A stretch of 63,204 nt of DNA from Acidimicrobiia bacterium (GCA_016871335.1 VFZF01000003.1:1-63204), one strand, 5' to 3'. Counted from the stretch's first letter, positions 43,874 through 53,061 are shown. Numbers and translations: made by a program. Notes: generated from the letters alone by a model not told the origin.

Positions 43874-44461
43874 ATGCGTCATCGAGTAGCACACCGAAAA
43901 CTCGGTCGAATCACTGAGCACCGGATCGCCATGCTCCGGAATCAGGCCTCCGACCTCATCAAGTACGGCCGCATCAAGACGACCGTGGCGCGCGGCAAGG
44001 AACTGCGCCCGTTCGTCGAGCGGCTGATCACCATCGCCAAACGCAGCCTGACGGCCGAAGAAGGGTCGATCAAGCACGTGAACGCGCGCCGCATGGTGGC
44101 CATCGACATCGTGGACAAGGCCGTCGTCAAGACCCTGTTCACGGACATCGCGCCGCGGTATGCCGATCGCAAGGGCGGCTACACGCGCTTGCTGCGCACG
44201 GGCTACCGTCGCGGCGACAGCGCGGAAAAGGCCGAAATCGAACTGCTCGGCAGTGAGTTCGACCCGAACGCCAAGACCAGGGACGCCGCGGAAGGTGACG
44301 CCGCGGAGCCGAAGGCGAAGAAAACCGTCGGTGGTCGCATTCGCCAGGCCCTCGGTGGCGGCCGCACCAAGAAGGCCGACGCGGCACCCAAGGTGAAGGC
44401 CGACAAGTCGGCCAAAGGCGGCAAGCGCGTCACGACGCCCAGGAAAGCCGGCGGATCCTAA
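43874..44461 (+). CDS. rplQ: 50S ribosomal protein L17 with long C-terminal tail
   Basis: 195 residues. Residues 1-120 are ordinary L17 (MRHRVAHRKLGRITEHRIAML, GYTRLLRTGYRRGD). About 75 additional residues rich in Lys, Ala, Gly and Arg follow. The tail is in the same frame with the same codon use, so it is not a frameshift product. Last gene of the superoperon, directly before the terminator. Confidence 0.96.
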   Translation: MRHRVAHRKLGRITEHRIAMLRNQASDLIKYGRIKTTVARGKELRPFVERLITIAKRSLTAEEGSIKHVNARRMVAIDIVDKAVVKTLFTDIAPRYADRKGGYTRLLRTGYRRGDSAEKAEIELLGSEFDPNAKTRDAAEGDAAEPKAKKTVGGRIRQALGGGRTKKADAAPKVKADKSAKGGKRVTTPRKAGGS

Positions 44462-44477
44462 ATCGGTCCTTAGGTCG

Positions 44478-44587
44478 AGGGTCCAGGGTTCGAACAACTG
44501 AACGGCCCGGTGGCATCAGCCGCCGGGCCGTTGCTCTTTGTACGGACCAAGAGACCCAAGGACCCAAGGACCCGAACCCTGGACCCT
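44478..44587. repeat. 15-bp inverted repeat enclosing the rplQ terminator
   Basis: AGGGTCCAGGGTTCG (44478-44492) is the exact reverse complement of 44573-44587. Inside the right part GACCCAAG is repeated at 44553-44560 and 44561-44568. The inverted arms flank the terminator stem, forming a nested hairpin. Confidence 0.85.
44501..44532 (+). terminator. terminator of the str-S10-spc-alpha superoperon
   Basis: AACGGCCCGG (44501-44510) pairs with CCGGGCCGTT (44523-44532) and the stem continues inward for four pairs (one G-U) to an ATCA tetraloop. It is followed by TTGCTCTTT-like bases. The most convincing intrinsic terminator in the window. Confidence 0.88.
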
Positions 44588-44603
44588 GGACCCGTGGACC
44601 ACA

Positions 44604-44609
44604 GATAAT
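44604..44609 (+). promoter_or_regulatory. -10 element of the threonine dehydratase gene, predicted leaderless
   Basis: GATAAT lies 6 bases before the GTG at 44616. No Shine-Dalgarno is present. Confidence 0.5.
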
Positions 44610-44615
44610 CCCGTC

Positions 44616-45578
44616 GTGGCTTTGCCCCCTCTTTCCGAATTTGTCGCGGCCCGCGCCCGGATGGAACCACACGTGAAGCACACGCCACTGCTGACCTCGC
44701 GTGTGTTGTCGGAGAAGACCGGCTACGACGTGCGACTGAAGGCCGAGTTGTTTCAGCGGACGGGGTCGTACAAGATTCGCGGGCCCCTCAACAAGTTCAC
44801 GTTTCTGACCGATGAAGACAAGCGCCGCGGGGTGATCTGCTCGTCGGCCGGGAATCATGCCCAGGGTGTGGGGCTGGCGGCGAAGATCCACGGCATCCGT
44901 GCGGTGGTCGCGATGGCGGCCAACGCGACACCGTCGAAGATTGAGGCGACACGGGGCTACGGCGCAGAGGTCGTCCTGCACGGGTCCATCTGGGACGAAG
45001 CCAACGAGAAGGCCAAACAGCTGGTCGCCGAACAGGGGCTGACCTACATCCATCCCTTTGATGACGACCAGCTGATCATGGGGCAGGGCACCGTCGGGCT
45101 TGAGATCGTCCAGGACTGGCCCGAGGTGGATGTGATTGTTGTGCCGATCGGCGGCGGGGGGCTGCTCGCGGGCATCGTGCAGGCGGCCAAAACGTTCAAC
45201 CCGCGGATCCTCGTCATCGGTGTGGAATCGTCCGGCGCGCCCGGCATGCAGCGCAGTGTCGCCGAGGGCCGAGTCGTCACGCTCGACACCGTCGATTGCA
45301 TCATCGACGGTCTGCGAGTGAAGACCGTCGGCACCAGAAACTTCGAGATCATCCGCGAATACGTGGACGAGATCGTGGCGCTGCCGGACGGGCAAATCTT
45401 CGAGGCGGTGGTGTGTCTCATGCACTATGCGAAACTCGTGCCCGAAGGCGCCGCCGCCGCCCCGGTCGCCGCGCTGCTCCAGGGGCTCATCAAGGTGCCC
45501 GCCGGCTCACGGGTCGTCTGTGTCCTCTCCGGTGGCAACGTCAACCTCGACCAGCTCCGCGGACTTCGTTGGAATTAA
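44616..45578 (+). CDS. threonine/serine dehydratase (PLP fold II), catabolic type
   Basis: 320 residues from the GTG. The PLP lysine is Lys53 in GSYKIRG. SSAGNHAQGVG and the phosphate loop GGGG (179-182) complete the active site. It lacks the C-terminal ACT regulatory domain of biosynthetic IlvA, matching short catabolic threonine dehydratases or serine racemases. It deaminates L-threonine to 2-oxobutanoate, or L-serine to pyruvate. In-frame codons before the GTG fall inside the repeat region and are not translated on this model. Confidence 0.88.
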   Translation: MALPPLSEFVAARARMEPHVKHTPLLTSRVLSEKTGYDVRLKAELFQRTGSYKIRGPLNKFTFLTDEDKRRGVICSSAGNHAQGVGLAAKIHGIRAVVAMAANATPSKIEATRGYGAEVVLHGSIWDEANEKAKQLVAEQGLTYIHPFDDDQLIMGQGTVGLEIVQDWPEVDVIVVPIGGGGLLAGIVQAAKTFNPRILVIGVESSGAPGMQRSVAEGRVVTLDTVDCIIDGLRVKTVGTRNFEIIREYVDEIVALPDGQIFEAVVCLMHYAKLVPEGAAAAPVAALLQGLIKVPAGSRVVCVLSGGNVNLDQLRGLRWN

Positions 45579-45581
45579 CTG

Positions 45582-47213
45582 ATGCGACATGACTTGAATG
45601 AAGCGTGGCGGTTTCTGCGGGCCAAGTGTGAGGACCACCACGGTCGCGAACCCTCGATTGGCCTGGCGATTGGGGTCAACTCGACAATGTTCAGCGTCCT
45701 GAATGGCGTGTTGCTCCGGCCGCTGGACTACGCCGAGCCGGACCGGCTCGTGGTGGCGTGGGAGAGCAACCGGACGCTTGACCAGGACCGCGCGCAGGTT
45801 TCTTCCGCGACGTACCTCGACTGGCGCACACAGACAACGACGTTTGAGAGCCTGGCGATCTGGCGCTTCAAGGGATTCACGTTATAGACAGACTCCGAGG
45901 CCGAGCGTCTGACGACCGTGGATGTGTCCCCGCTGCTGTTCACGGTGCTGGGCGTGCCGCCCCTGCATGGACGGGTTTTTACCCCTGACGAAGAACGTCC
46001 ATTCCTCCCGCAGCGCCTCGTCGAGCCTCACCGCGCGGCGGCTGTCGAACGTGATGGTCGTGGCGGAGGTGGCGCTTGCACTCGTGCTGTTGGTCGGCGC
46101 CGGTCTGCTGATCCGCAGTTTCGTCCAACTCACCTCGCTGGATCCCGGGTACCGCACGTCAGGCCTTGTCGCCGCCCATGTGGTGTTGCCTGCGTCGAGA
46201 TATGCGCCGTCGGCGAGCAAGAAGCAGTTCTTCGACGACCTCGTGACTCGTGTCGGCACGATACCTGGTGTCACCCTGGCGTCAGCCGTCTCGGCGCTGC
46301 CGATGAGTCCATGGGGTGTGCAGTTCGAGTTGCCGTTCACGATTAATGGCCTCGCCGAATCGTCGCCATCGGAACGGCCGCGCGCCAGATATCGCGCCGT
46401 CATGCCACGCTACTTCGAAACGATGGGCATCCGGTTGGTGGGTGGCCGGAGCTTTGACAACTGTGATGGCCGCGAGACCGGTGCCAAAGTGGCCATCGTC
46501 AACGAGCTTGTCGTCCGGCGGTACTTCCAGGACCGGAGCCCGCTGAATCAGCTCGTGCGCATTCCGATGGCCGGCGACCTGCACATTGTCGGCGTGGTCG
46601 CTGACATCAGACACGACGGCCTGGCGTCTTCGGCGGAGCCTGAGGTGTTCGTGCCGCTTTTCAGTTTGCGCTCAGCGAGATGCAGGTGGTTGTGGCGACG
46701 ACGCAGCCGGTGTCGACTGTGGCGGCAGCCATTCGGGCAGAGATGCAGGCGCTTGATCCGCAGCTCCCGATTGCGAAGGTGAGCACGATTAAAGAGCAGG
46801 TGTCGGCATCCATCGCCCAACCGCGGTTCAACATGACGCTGCTGGCCGGTCTGGCGTTGTGTGCCGCGTTCCTTGCGGCACTCGGAGTGTATGGCGTGGT
46901 GACCTATGCCGTGGCCCGCCGCACCACCGAGATCGGAATACGGATGGCGCTTGGCGCCGATGCCGGCGGCACCTTCCGCATGGTGGTCACGGGTGCCGCC
47001 AAGGTGGTCACGGTTGGTGTGGCAATCGGACTCGGCGGCGCGGCGCTGATGGGCAAGTCCATCGAGAGTCTGTTGTTCGATGTGCCCGCGCTGAATCTGA
47101 CGACCTTTGTGGTCGCAGCAACCGCGACGGTTGTCGTCGGTCTGCTTGCCGCGAGCATTCCCGCGCTCCGGGCAACCCGGATCGATCCCGTCACGGCGCT
47201 GAGACAGGACTGA
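45582..47213 (+). pseudogene. decayed ADOP/MacB-type ABC permease
   Basis: Pieces of one permease of the acidobacterial ADOP type (normally ~800 residues) are spread over two frames. The first piece has VNSTMFSVLNGVLLRPLDY but two compensating frameshifts near 45625-45670. A TAG interrupts at 45885-45887, although the frame continues recognisably to RVFTPDEE near 45993. The middle ~280 codons are then missing. The second piece (frame +1) starts near LTARRLSNVMVVAEVALALV and runs to VFVPLFS. A further shift near 46665 leads to the C-terminal part with the last three helices (VYGVVTYAVARRTTEIGIRM) and RIDPVTALRQD. A functional protein is not expected. Confidence 0.88.
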
Positions 47214-47218
47214 CGCTT

Positions 47219-47336
47219 CGCGGGTTCATGGTTCATCGGTTCATCGGTTCATCGGTTCATGGTGCTGGTTCATGGTGCCCGCGCGAACCCCGCACCAGCA
47301 CCGATGAACCATGCACCGATGAACCATGAACCCGCG
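47219..47336. repeat. 118-base quasi-palindrome of GGTTCAT words
   Basis: 22 bases at 47219-47240 are the exact reverse complement of 47315-47336. Inside, GGTTCATGGTGCTGG-like and CCAGCACCGATGAACC-like arms give a second, imperfect stem. The element lies between the pseudogene end and the mltB stop and can fold into a long hairpin on either strand; a bidirectional terminator role is plausible. Confidence 0.88.
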
Positions 47337-47344
47337 GGAGGGCG

Positions 47345-48358
47345 TCAGCGAATGCTGTCCGACAGGACGCCCGCCGCGATCGCGTAGGCGTTTGAGCAGT
47401 TGTAGTCGATGAACGCGTGATAGTTGGGGTACACGAGGAAGTGGCGGTTGAGGCCGCGGACCAGCGAGGCCTCCATGTCGGCGCGGGGCAGGGCGGTGCC
47501 GTTGGCCTGGAGCACACCGAGGCGCGTCCACTCCGCGAGCGGGCGGCTCTCGGTCATCTCCCGGACGGCGCGGCAGCCTGAGCGACGCATGGGCACGGCC
47601 TCCTCGACGCGGGCCATCACCGGTTTGGTGATCCTGACTTCGCGTCCCCAGCGCTGACCGGTGACCCAGCCGGCGTGGTCCAGATAGTTGGCAATTGACC
47701 CGAAGACGTCGGCCTCCGACGTCCAGATGTTGGCCTTGCCGTCGCCGTCCACATCCACGGCGTGCCTCAGGTAGCTGGAGGGCATGAATTGCGGCTGACC
47801 CATGGCCCCGGCCCAGGACCCCTTCAGTTCGTCGAAGCCGATGTATCCCTGGTCCAGGATGGTCAGGGCGTGAAACAGCTCTGAGCGGAACAGGGTCGCT
47901 CGTCGCGGATCGTACGCGAGTGTGGCGAGGGCCGACACAATGGGCCGGGTCCCGGTGAATCGTCCGAAGTTCGACTCAAGGCCCCAGATGGCGACCACGG
48001 CAGACTTCGACACGCCGAATCTGGATTCGATGCGATCCAGCACCTGCGCGTGGCGGTCCGCGTTGATCTGCGCAGATCGCCGTACCGCAGTGGTCACGCG
48101 CTGCTGGAGGTAGCGGTCCAGGCTCTGCACCTGCTCCGGCTGTGCGCGGTCCCGGGCCACAACGACGGCTTCCGGTGCGGTGACGCCGGCCAGCGCACGG
48201 GTGACAGTGTTGGCGCTGATTCCACGCTGCAGGGCCTCAACACGCACCCCGTCGAGCCACGTCGCAAAATCCGGCTGCGGCGCCGGCTCCTGCCCATGCA
48301 ACAGCAATGTCGTCGCCGCAACGACACCGGCCGCGATGAGCAGGACAATCTGGCGCAT
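47345..48358 (-). CDS. lytic murein transglycosylase, MltB family
   Basis: 337 residues with a signal peptide (residues 1-22). Catalytic glutamate Glu128 in IWGLESNFG; further family blocks GSWAGAMGQPQFMPSSYLRHAVDVDGDG in pieces and the C-terminal NYHAFIDYNCSNAYA. It cleaves peptidoglycan between MurNAc and GlcNAc with formation of anhydro-MurNAc. No lipobox cysteine is present, so it resembles the soluble form. The C-terminus continues past the catalytic domain without a separate SPOR or LysM domain. Confidence 0.92.
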   Translation of the reverse strand: MRQIVLLIAAGVVAATTLLLHGQEPAPQPDFATWLDGVRVEALQRGISANTVTRALAGVTAPEAVVVARDRAQPEQVQSLDRYLQQRVTTAVRRSAQINADRHAQVLDRIESRFGVSKSAVVAIWGLESNFGRFTGTRPIVSALATLAYDPRRATLFRSELFHALTILDQGYIGFDELKGSWAGAMGQPQFMPSSYLRHAVDVDGDGKANIWTSEADVFGSIANYLDHAGWVTGQRWGREVRITKPVMARVEEAVPMRRSGCRAVREMTESRPLAEWTRLGVLQANGTALPRADMEASLVRGLNRHFLVYPNYHAFIDYNCSNAYAIAAGVLSDSIR

Positions 48359-48394
48359 GCCCCGACTGTACCAAAAACCTCCTCAGTCCGCGGA

Positions 48395-50491
48395 CTAGTC
48401 GTCCTCGTGGTGGACCTGTTTGCCCTCGGCCTGTGCGGCGGCGACGATCTTGCCGTGCAGGTGGGCGGGGACCTCCGCGTAGTGGTGGAACTCCATGTGA
48501 TAGCCGCCGCGGCCACCCGTGGTGGCGGTGAGCGTCTGCTCGTAGGTCAACATTTCCGCCATCGGCACGTGAGCGCGGATCACGGTGTTGGAACCCCGCG
48601 TGTCCATGCCGGCGATTTGACCGCGTCGGCCGTTGAGATCGCCCATGAGGTCGCCGGCGAAATCCGACGGTGCGTAGACCTCAACCGTCATGACCGGTTC
48701 GAGCAGTGTCGGCTTGGCGCGTGTCATGGCGTCCCTGATGGCCAGACGGCCGGCCATTTTGAACGACATCTCGTTGGAGTCGACGTCGTGGTACGACCCG
48801 TCGAACACGGTCACCTTCAGGTCCACCATCGGGTAGCCGGCCAGATAGCCGCGGCCACACGCTTCGCGCACGCCCTTTTCGACGGCCGGGACGAACTGCC
48901 GCGGAATTGAGCCGCCGAAGATGTCGTCTTCGAAGACGACGCCTGAGCCTGGGGGGAGCGGTTCGACGCGGACCTTGCAGTCGCCGAATTGCCCGTGGCC
49001 GCCGGTCTGCTTCTTGTGCCGACCGTGGGCCTCGGTGGGCAGGGCGATGGTTTCCCGGTAGGGAATGTGCGGCGGCTTCAACTCGACCTCGACGCCAAAC
49101 CGGCGCCGCAGTTTCGCGACCGTGACCTCAATGTGCATCTGGCCCTGGCCTGACAACAGCAGATCGTGGGTTTGTTCGTCGCGCGTGTAGCCGATGGAAG
49201 GATCTTCGTCCTGCAACCGGTGGATCGACGTGCTGATCTTGTCCTCGTCGCCGCGGGTCTTCGGCACGATGGCGTATGACAGGACCGGCTCCGGGAAGGA
49301 CAACGGCTGAATCGTGAATCCGGATTTCGGATCACCCAGAACGTCACCCGAATGGGTGTCCTTCAGCTTCGCGACGGCGGCGAGATCGCCGGCGTGTACC
49401 TCGGGCACCTGCATCTGCGTCTTGCCTTCAAGGACGACCAGATGCCCGACACGTTCGGGGGCCTGCCGGGTGAGGTTCTGCACCGTGCTGTCCGACTTCA
49501 GCGTGCCGGAGATCACCCGGAACAGCGAGATCCGGCCGGCGAACTGATCGGCGATGGTCTTGAACACCCACACCACCAGCGGCGCCTTGAGATCCGCCTC
49601 CCGCGTGATGGGAGCCCCGTCGGGGCCCACGCCGGGGAACGGCCTGTCCACCGGAGACGGCACCAGGTCGGCGATCGCACCGGCCACCAGCGTGCCGCCG
49701 ATATTCTTCAGCGCGGACATGCAATACACGGGGAACAGGTGACTGTTGCGGATGCCGAGCGCCAGGCCGCGCAGCAGTTCCTCCTGCGTCAGGGTTCCCT
49801 GGTCGAAGAAGCGCTCCATCAGCGCCTCATCGGCCTCAGCGACCGCCTCAATCAGGGCGGTGCGCGCGGCCTCGACCTCCGCGGCGACGTCGGCCGGCAC
49901 CGGGATCTCCGTGGCTGTGCCGCTGCCATCGGTCGCAAACGTCCAGGCCTGCATCGTGACCAGGTCGACGACCCCGTGGAAGTCATCCTCGCTGCCGAGG
50001 GGCCACTGCACGGCAACCGCCGATCGCGAGAGGGTGGTGTGGAGCGACTCGATCGTGCGCGCAAAACTGGCGCGCTCACGGTCGAGACGATTCACCACCA
50101 CCAGTCGCGGCAGGTTCAACTGCTGCGCAGTCTCCCAGATCTGTTCCGTGGCAACCTGCACACCGGCCACGCCGTCCACCACGACGACCGCGGCTTCAAC
50201 CACACGCAGGGCCGCCCGCGCATCGCTCAGGAAGTTGCCCATCCCGGGCGTGTCGATCAGATTGACTTTGTGTTTGTGATATTCGAACCAGGCGAGGGAG
50301 GAGGAGAGGGTGTGCTTGCGGGCGATGGATTCTTCGTCGTAGTCGGTAACGGTGGTGCCCTCGTCCACCTTACCCAGTCTCGGGGTGGCCCCCGTATCAA
50401 ACAGCAGTGCCGACGCCAACTGAGTCTTGCCTGATCCGCTGTGCCCGACTAGAGCGACATTCCGGATATCCGCAGCATCAAAGACCTGCAT
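48395..50491 (-). CDS. EF-G paralogue lacking the catalytic histidine
   Basis: 698 residues with all five EF-G domains. P-loop GHSGSGKT (16-23). The G3 motif is DTPGMGNF: Met84 stands where EF-G has the catalytic histidine. G4 reads NRLD (134-137) instead of NKMD. These changes agree with the EF-G2 group of paralogues, whose roles include ribosome-dependent GTP hydrolysis at low rate or stress functions. Domain IV loop QTGGHGQFGDCKVRVE is intact. The start at 50491 has the Shine-Dalgarno GGAGGG shortly upstream; the frame is open beyond but encodes antisense of the neighbouring permease. Confidence 0.9.
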   Translation of the reverse strand: MQVFDAADIRNVALVGHSGSGKTQLASALLFDTGATPRLGKVDEGTTVTDYDEESIARKHTLSSSLAWFEYHKHKVNLIDTPGMGNFLSDARAALRVVEAAVVVVDGVAGVQVATEQIWETAQQLNLPRLVVVNRLDRERASFARTIESLHTTLSRSAVAVQWPLGSEDDFHGVVDLVTMQAWTFATDGSGTATEIPVPADVAAEVEAARTALIEAVAEADEALMERFFDQGTLTQEELLRGLALGIRNSHLFPVYCMSALKNIGGTLVAGAIADLVPSPVDRPFPGVGPDGAPITREADLKAPLVVWVFKTIADQFAGRISLFRVISGTLKSDSTVQNLTRQAPERVGHLVVLEGKTQMQVPEVHAGDLAAVAKLKDTHSGDVLGDPKSGFTIQPLSFPEPVLSYAIVPKTRGDEDKISTSIHRLQDEDPSIGYTRDEQTHDLLLSGQGQMHIEVTVAKLRRRFGVEVELKPPHIPYRETIALPTEAHGRHKKQTGGHGQFGDCKVRVEPLPPGSGVVFEDDIFGGSIPRQFVPAVEKGVREACGRGYLAGYPMVDLKVTVFDGSYHDVDSNEMSFKMAGRLAIRDAMTRAKPTLLEPVMTVEVYAPSDFAGDLMGDLNGRRGQIAGMDTRGSNTVIRAHVPMAEMLTYEQTLTATTGGRGGYHMEFHHYAEVPAHLHGKIVAAAQAEGKQVHHEDD

Positions 50492-50533
50492 ACGCGATCC
50501 CTCCGTGCGATCTAAGGACAAGCATATACGTGT

Positions 50534-50552
50534 CCGCGGTCCGCGGTCCGCT
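50534..50552. repeat. tandem heptamer TCCGCGG
   Basis: TCCGCGG at 50534-50540 and 50541-50547, plus TCCGC at 50548-50552, in the 59-base gap between the EF-G paralogue and the permease gene. A TATATG word that could be its -10 element lies next to it on the minus strand (50524-50529). Confidence 0.75.
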
Positions 50553-51831
50553 ATTCGTAACGGAGGGCTTCGATCGGATCGAGGCGGGAGGCGCGGATGG
50601 CGGGGACCATGCCGAAGAACACGCCAATGCCGGCGGAGAAACCAATGCCGATGGCGAACGACCACCAGGGCAGGGAGACGGGGAAGCCGGTGGCCAGGTG
50701 CACCGCGAGGCCGATCCCGGCGCCACAGATGATGCCGAGCACGCCGCCGGCCGATGTCAGGAAGATGGCTTCCATCAGGAACTGCCACAACACTTCGGTC
50801 CGGCGTGCGCCGAGGGCCTTGCGGACGCCGATCTCGCGGGTCCGCTCGGTCACCGTGATCGTCATGATGCTCATGACGCCGATCCCGCCGACCATCAGGG
50901 CGATCGACGAAATCACGACGAGGGCCAGGAACGTGGCTGCGCTGATCTGATCCCACAATTCCAGCACTGCGTCGGCGGTCACGAGGTCAAAGTCGTTCGG
51001 TTCGTCGAGGCGAAGGCCGTGCCGGGTGCGCATGACCTGCTCGACCTCGCGCATCGCCACCTCGCGCGGGACACCCTCGCGCGGGACGGCGGAGATCACG
51101 ATGCTGCGCATTTCGCCGCGTCCCATCTGCTCCGCGCGAATGCCGAACTGCTTCTGGTAGGTGGTCTGCGGGATGACCACGAAGTCATCGACCCCGAAGT
51201 CGAATCCGCCCGGGCTCGGCCGTTTGTCGGCCACGCCGACGACCTCGTATTCGACGATGCCCAGCCGGACAATTTTTCCGACCGGATCCTGATTCGGGAA
51301 CAGGGCCTGCACGGCCGTCTGCCCCAGTACCACCACGTTCCGGCGACGTTCCACTTCGCCGCTCGTGAAGAAGCGGCCCTCGGCCAGCGGCACGCGGACG
51401 ACATCAGGCCAGCGCTCGGTGGTGCCGAGCACGTTGATCTGTTTCGTGCGCAGGTTCCGGTAATACACGCGCTCCTGCGTCGGGGGACCACCGTCACCGA
51501 GCATGATGTCCACGATCGCGATCGAGGGCGCCTCCCGCTGAATGGCCTCGGCATCGTCCGGCGTCATGTTCGGGCGCATGAGCAGGGCCTGGAAGTCGTT
51601 GCCGGCCGCCATGCTGAGCCCGGAGAACTTCGCGACGTTGATGCTATCCGGCCCGAGGGCCGCAATCGAATCACGGAGCGACTGATCAAATCCCCGGATG
51701 AGCGACGTCATGCCGACAATCGACGTGATGCCGATGACGATGCCCAGCACCGTCAGCCCGGAGCGCATCTTGTTGGTCCGCAGTGTATCCACGGACATCA
51801 CGAAGATTTCGTTGAAGAGTCCCCAGCGCAT
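50551..51831 (-). CDS. MacB-type ABC permease subunit, second of two
   Basis: 426 residues: one N-terminal helix (about 25-45), a large periplasmic MacB core, and three C-terminal helices with GGIGVMSIMTITVTERTREI, ending FGMVPAIRASRLDPIEALRYE. No ATPase domain. The start at 51831 gives MRWGLFNEIFVM and lies 5 bases behind the preceding permease stop. An efflux or lipoprotein-moving complex with the adaptor upstream is likely. Confidence 0.9.
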   Translation of the reverse strand: MRWGLFNEIFVMSVDTLRTNKMRSGLTVLGIVIGITSIVGMTSLIRGFDQSLRDSIAALGPDSINVAKFSGLSMAAGNDFQALLMRPNMTPDDAEAIQREAPSIAIVDIMLGDGGPPTQERVYYRNLRTKQINVLGTTERWPDVVRVPLAEGRFFTSGEVERRRNVVVLGQTAVQALFPNQDPVGKIVRLGIVEYEVVGVADKRPSPGGFDFGVDDFVVIPQTTYQKQFGIRAEQMGRGEMRSIVISAVPREGVPREVAMREVEQVMRTRHGLRLDEPNDFDLVTADAVLELWDQISAATFLALVVISSIALMVGGIGVMSIMTITVTERTREIGVRKALGARRTEVLWQFLMEAIFLTSAGGVLGIICGAGIGLAVHLATGFPVSLPWWSFAIGIGFSAGIGVFFGMVPAIRASRLDPIEALRYE

Positions 51832-51836
51832 CTCGT

Positions 51837-53060
51837 CTATTCCTTCCGGAGGGCTTCGATGGGATCCAGCGCAGCCGCGCGCATGGCGGGGTACATACCG
51901 AAGAACAACCCCACGATGGCGGTCACCGAAATGCCGAGCATCACCGACCACGACTCAACGACGGCCGGCAGGGGAGTGACCTTGCTGATCCCGAAGGCCA
52001 CGAGGAATCCGAGCGTGGTGCCCACCATGCCGCCGAATGTCGACAGGGTGATCGATTCGGTCAGGATCTGCCACAGGATGTCACGCCGGCGTGCGCCGAG
52101 TGACTTGCGCAGACCGATTTCCCGGGTGCGTTCGCTGACCACCATCAACATGATGTTCATGATGACAATGCCCCCGACGACGAGCGAGAGGCTGACCACG
52201 CCGATCAGAATCGCAAAAATGCCCGAGGTCGCCTGCTCGTAGATCCCGAGGAACGTGTCGGAACTGAGGACGCCGAAGTTGTCGGGTTCCGACGGTCGCA
52301 GGCGGCGCTCGATGCGCAGCGCCACCGTGGTGTCGTCCATGGCCTGTCGCACCACCGTCGGGTCACTCGGCATGACGGTGAGTGACAGCGACTGCCGCGT
52401 GCCGAACATCCGCTGGAAGGCCCCGAGCGGGATTACGGCATATTCATCCTGCGACTGGCCGAAGAACGCGCCCGTCTTGCTGTGCACGCCGACCACGCGG
52501 AATCGGACGCCAGCCAGGGTCACTTCCTTGTCGATTGGGTCGAGCGCGCCGAATAACCGGTCCGCGGCATCCCAGCCGAGAATGGTGACGTTGCGGCGGC
52601 TGTCGAATTCCGCAATCGAGATGGTCCGGCCGTCTTCGATGTCGGTGGTGGGCAGCATCGAATACTCGCGTGTGACGCCGCGAATCTGCAACGACTCGAG
52701 TGTCTCCCTTCGAGCCTTGGCTTCGCCGGCCGATCGCGACGAGGCCATTACCAACGCAATACGGGGGCTGGCGGTGCGAATGGCGTCCGCATCGTCCATC
52801 GTGATCCGCGGGTTACTCGCCGCGCGCAGTTGTTCCTCTTCCGTACGCGTTGGCCTCGAGCGCTGCACGACGAATGTGTCGGCGCCCACCCGCGACGTGA
52901 TGGACTCGGACACCGAGGCATTGAGCCCCTGCACGAGTGATACCACCGCGATGATCGAGGTCACGGCCACGATGTTGCCAAGCACCGTCAGAAACGACCG
53001 GAGCTTGTTGGACCAGATCGCCTGGAGGGCGATGCTGGCGGCTTCGTAAAACTGCCCCAC
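51837..53060 (-). CDS. MacB-type ABC permease subunit, first of two
   Basis: 407 residues, GTG start, same architecture as the next gene: N-terminal helix, periplasmic domain, three C-terminal helices with IVIMNIMLMVVSERTREIGL and MRAAALDPIEALRKE. The two permeases are diverged paralogues and could form a heterodimer. One base separates its start from the adaptor stop. No nucleotide-binding domain is fused. Confidence 0.9.
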   Translation of the reverse strand: MGQFYEAASIALQAIWSNKLRSFLTVLGNIVAVTSIIAVVSLVQGLNASVSESITSRVGADTFVVQRSRPTRTEEEQLRAASNPRITMDDADAIRTASPRIALVMASSRSAGEAKARRETLESLQIRGVTREYSMLPTTDIEDGRTISIAEFDSRRNVTILGWDAADRLFGALDPIDKEVTLAGVRFRVVGVHSKTGAFFGQSQDEYAVIPLGAFQRMFGTRQSLSLTVMPSDPTVVRQAMDDTTVALRIERRLRPSEPDNFGVLSSDTFLGIYEQATSGIFAILIGVVSLSLVVGGIVIMNIMLMVVSERTREIGLRKSLGARRRDILWQILTESITLSTFGGMVGTTLGFLVAFGISKVTPLPAVVESWSVMLGISVTAIVGLFFGMYPAMRAAALDPIEALRKE

Positions 53061-53061
53061 G

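Noticed and set aside
45882-45890. Internal TAG in the permease pseudogene as a recoded codon
   Set aside because: The same gene has several frameshifts and a large deletion, so decay is the simpler explanation.
50407-52242. 611-codon plus-strand frame opposite the permease genes
   Set aside because: No recognisable domain; the minus strand encodes intact MacB-type permeases and the EF-G paralogue start.
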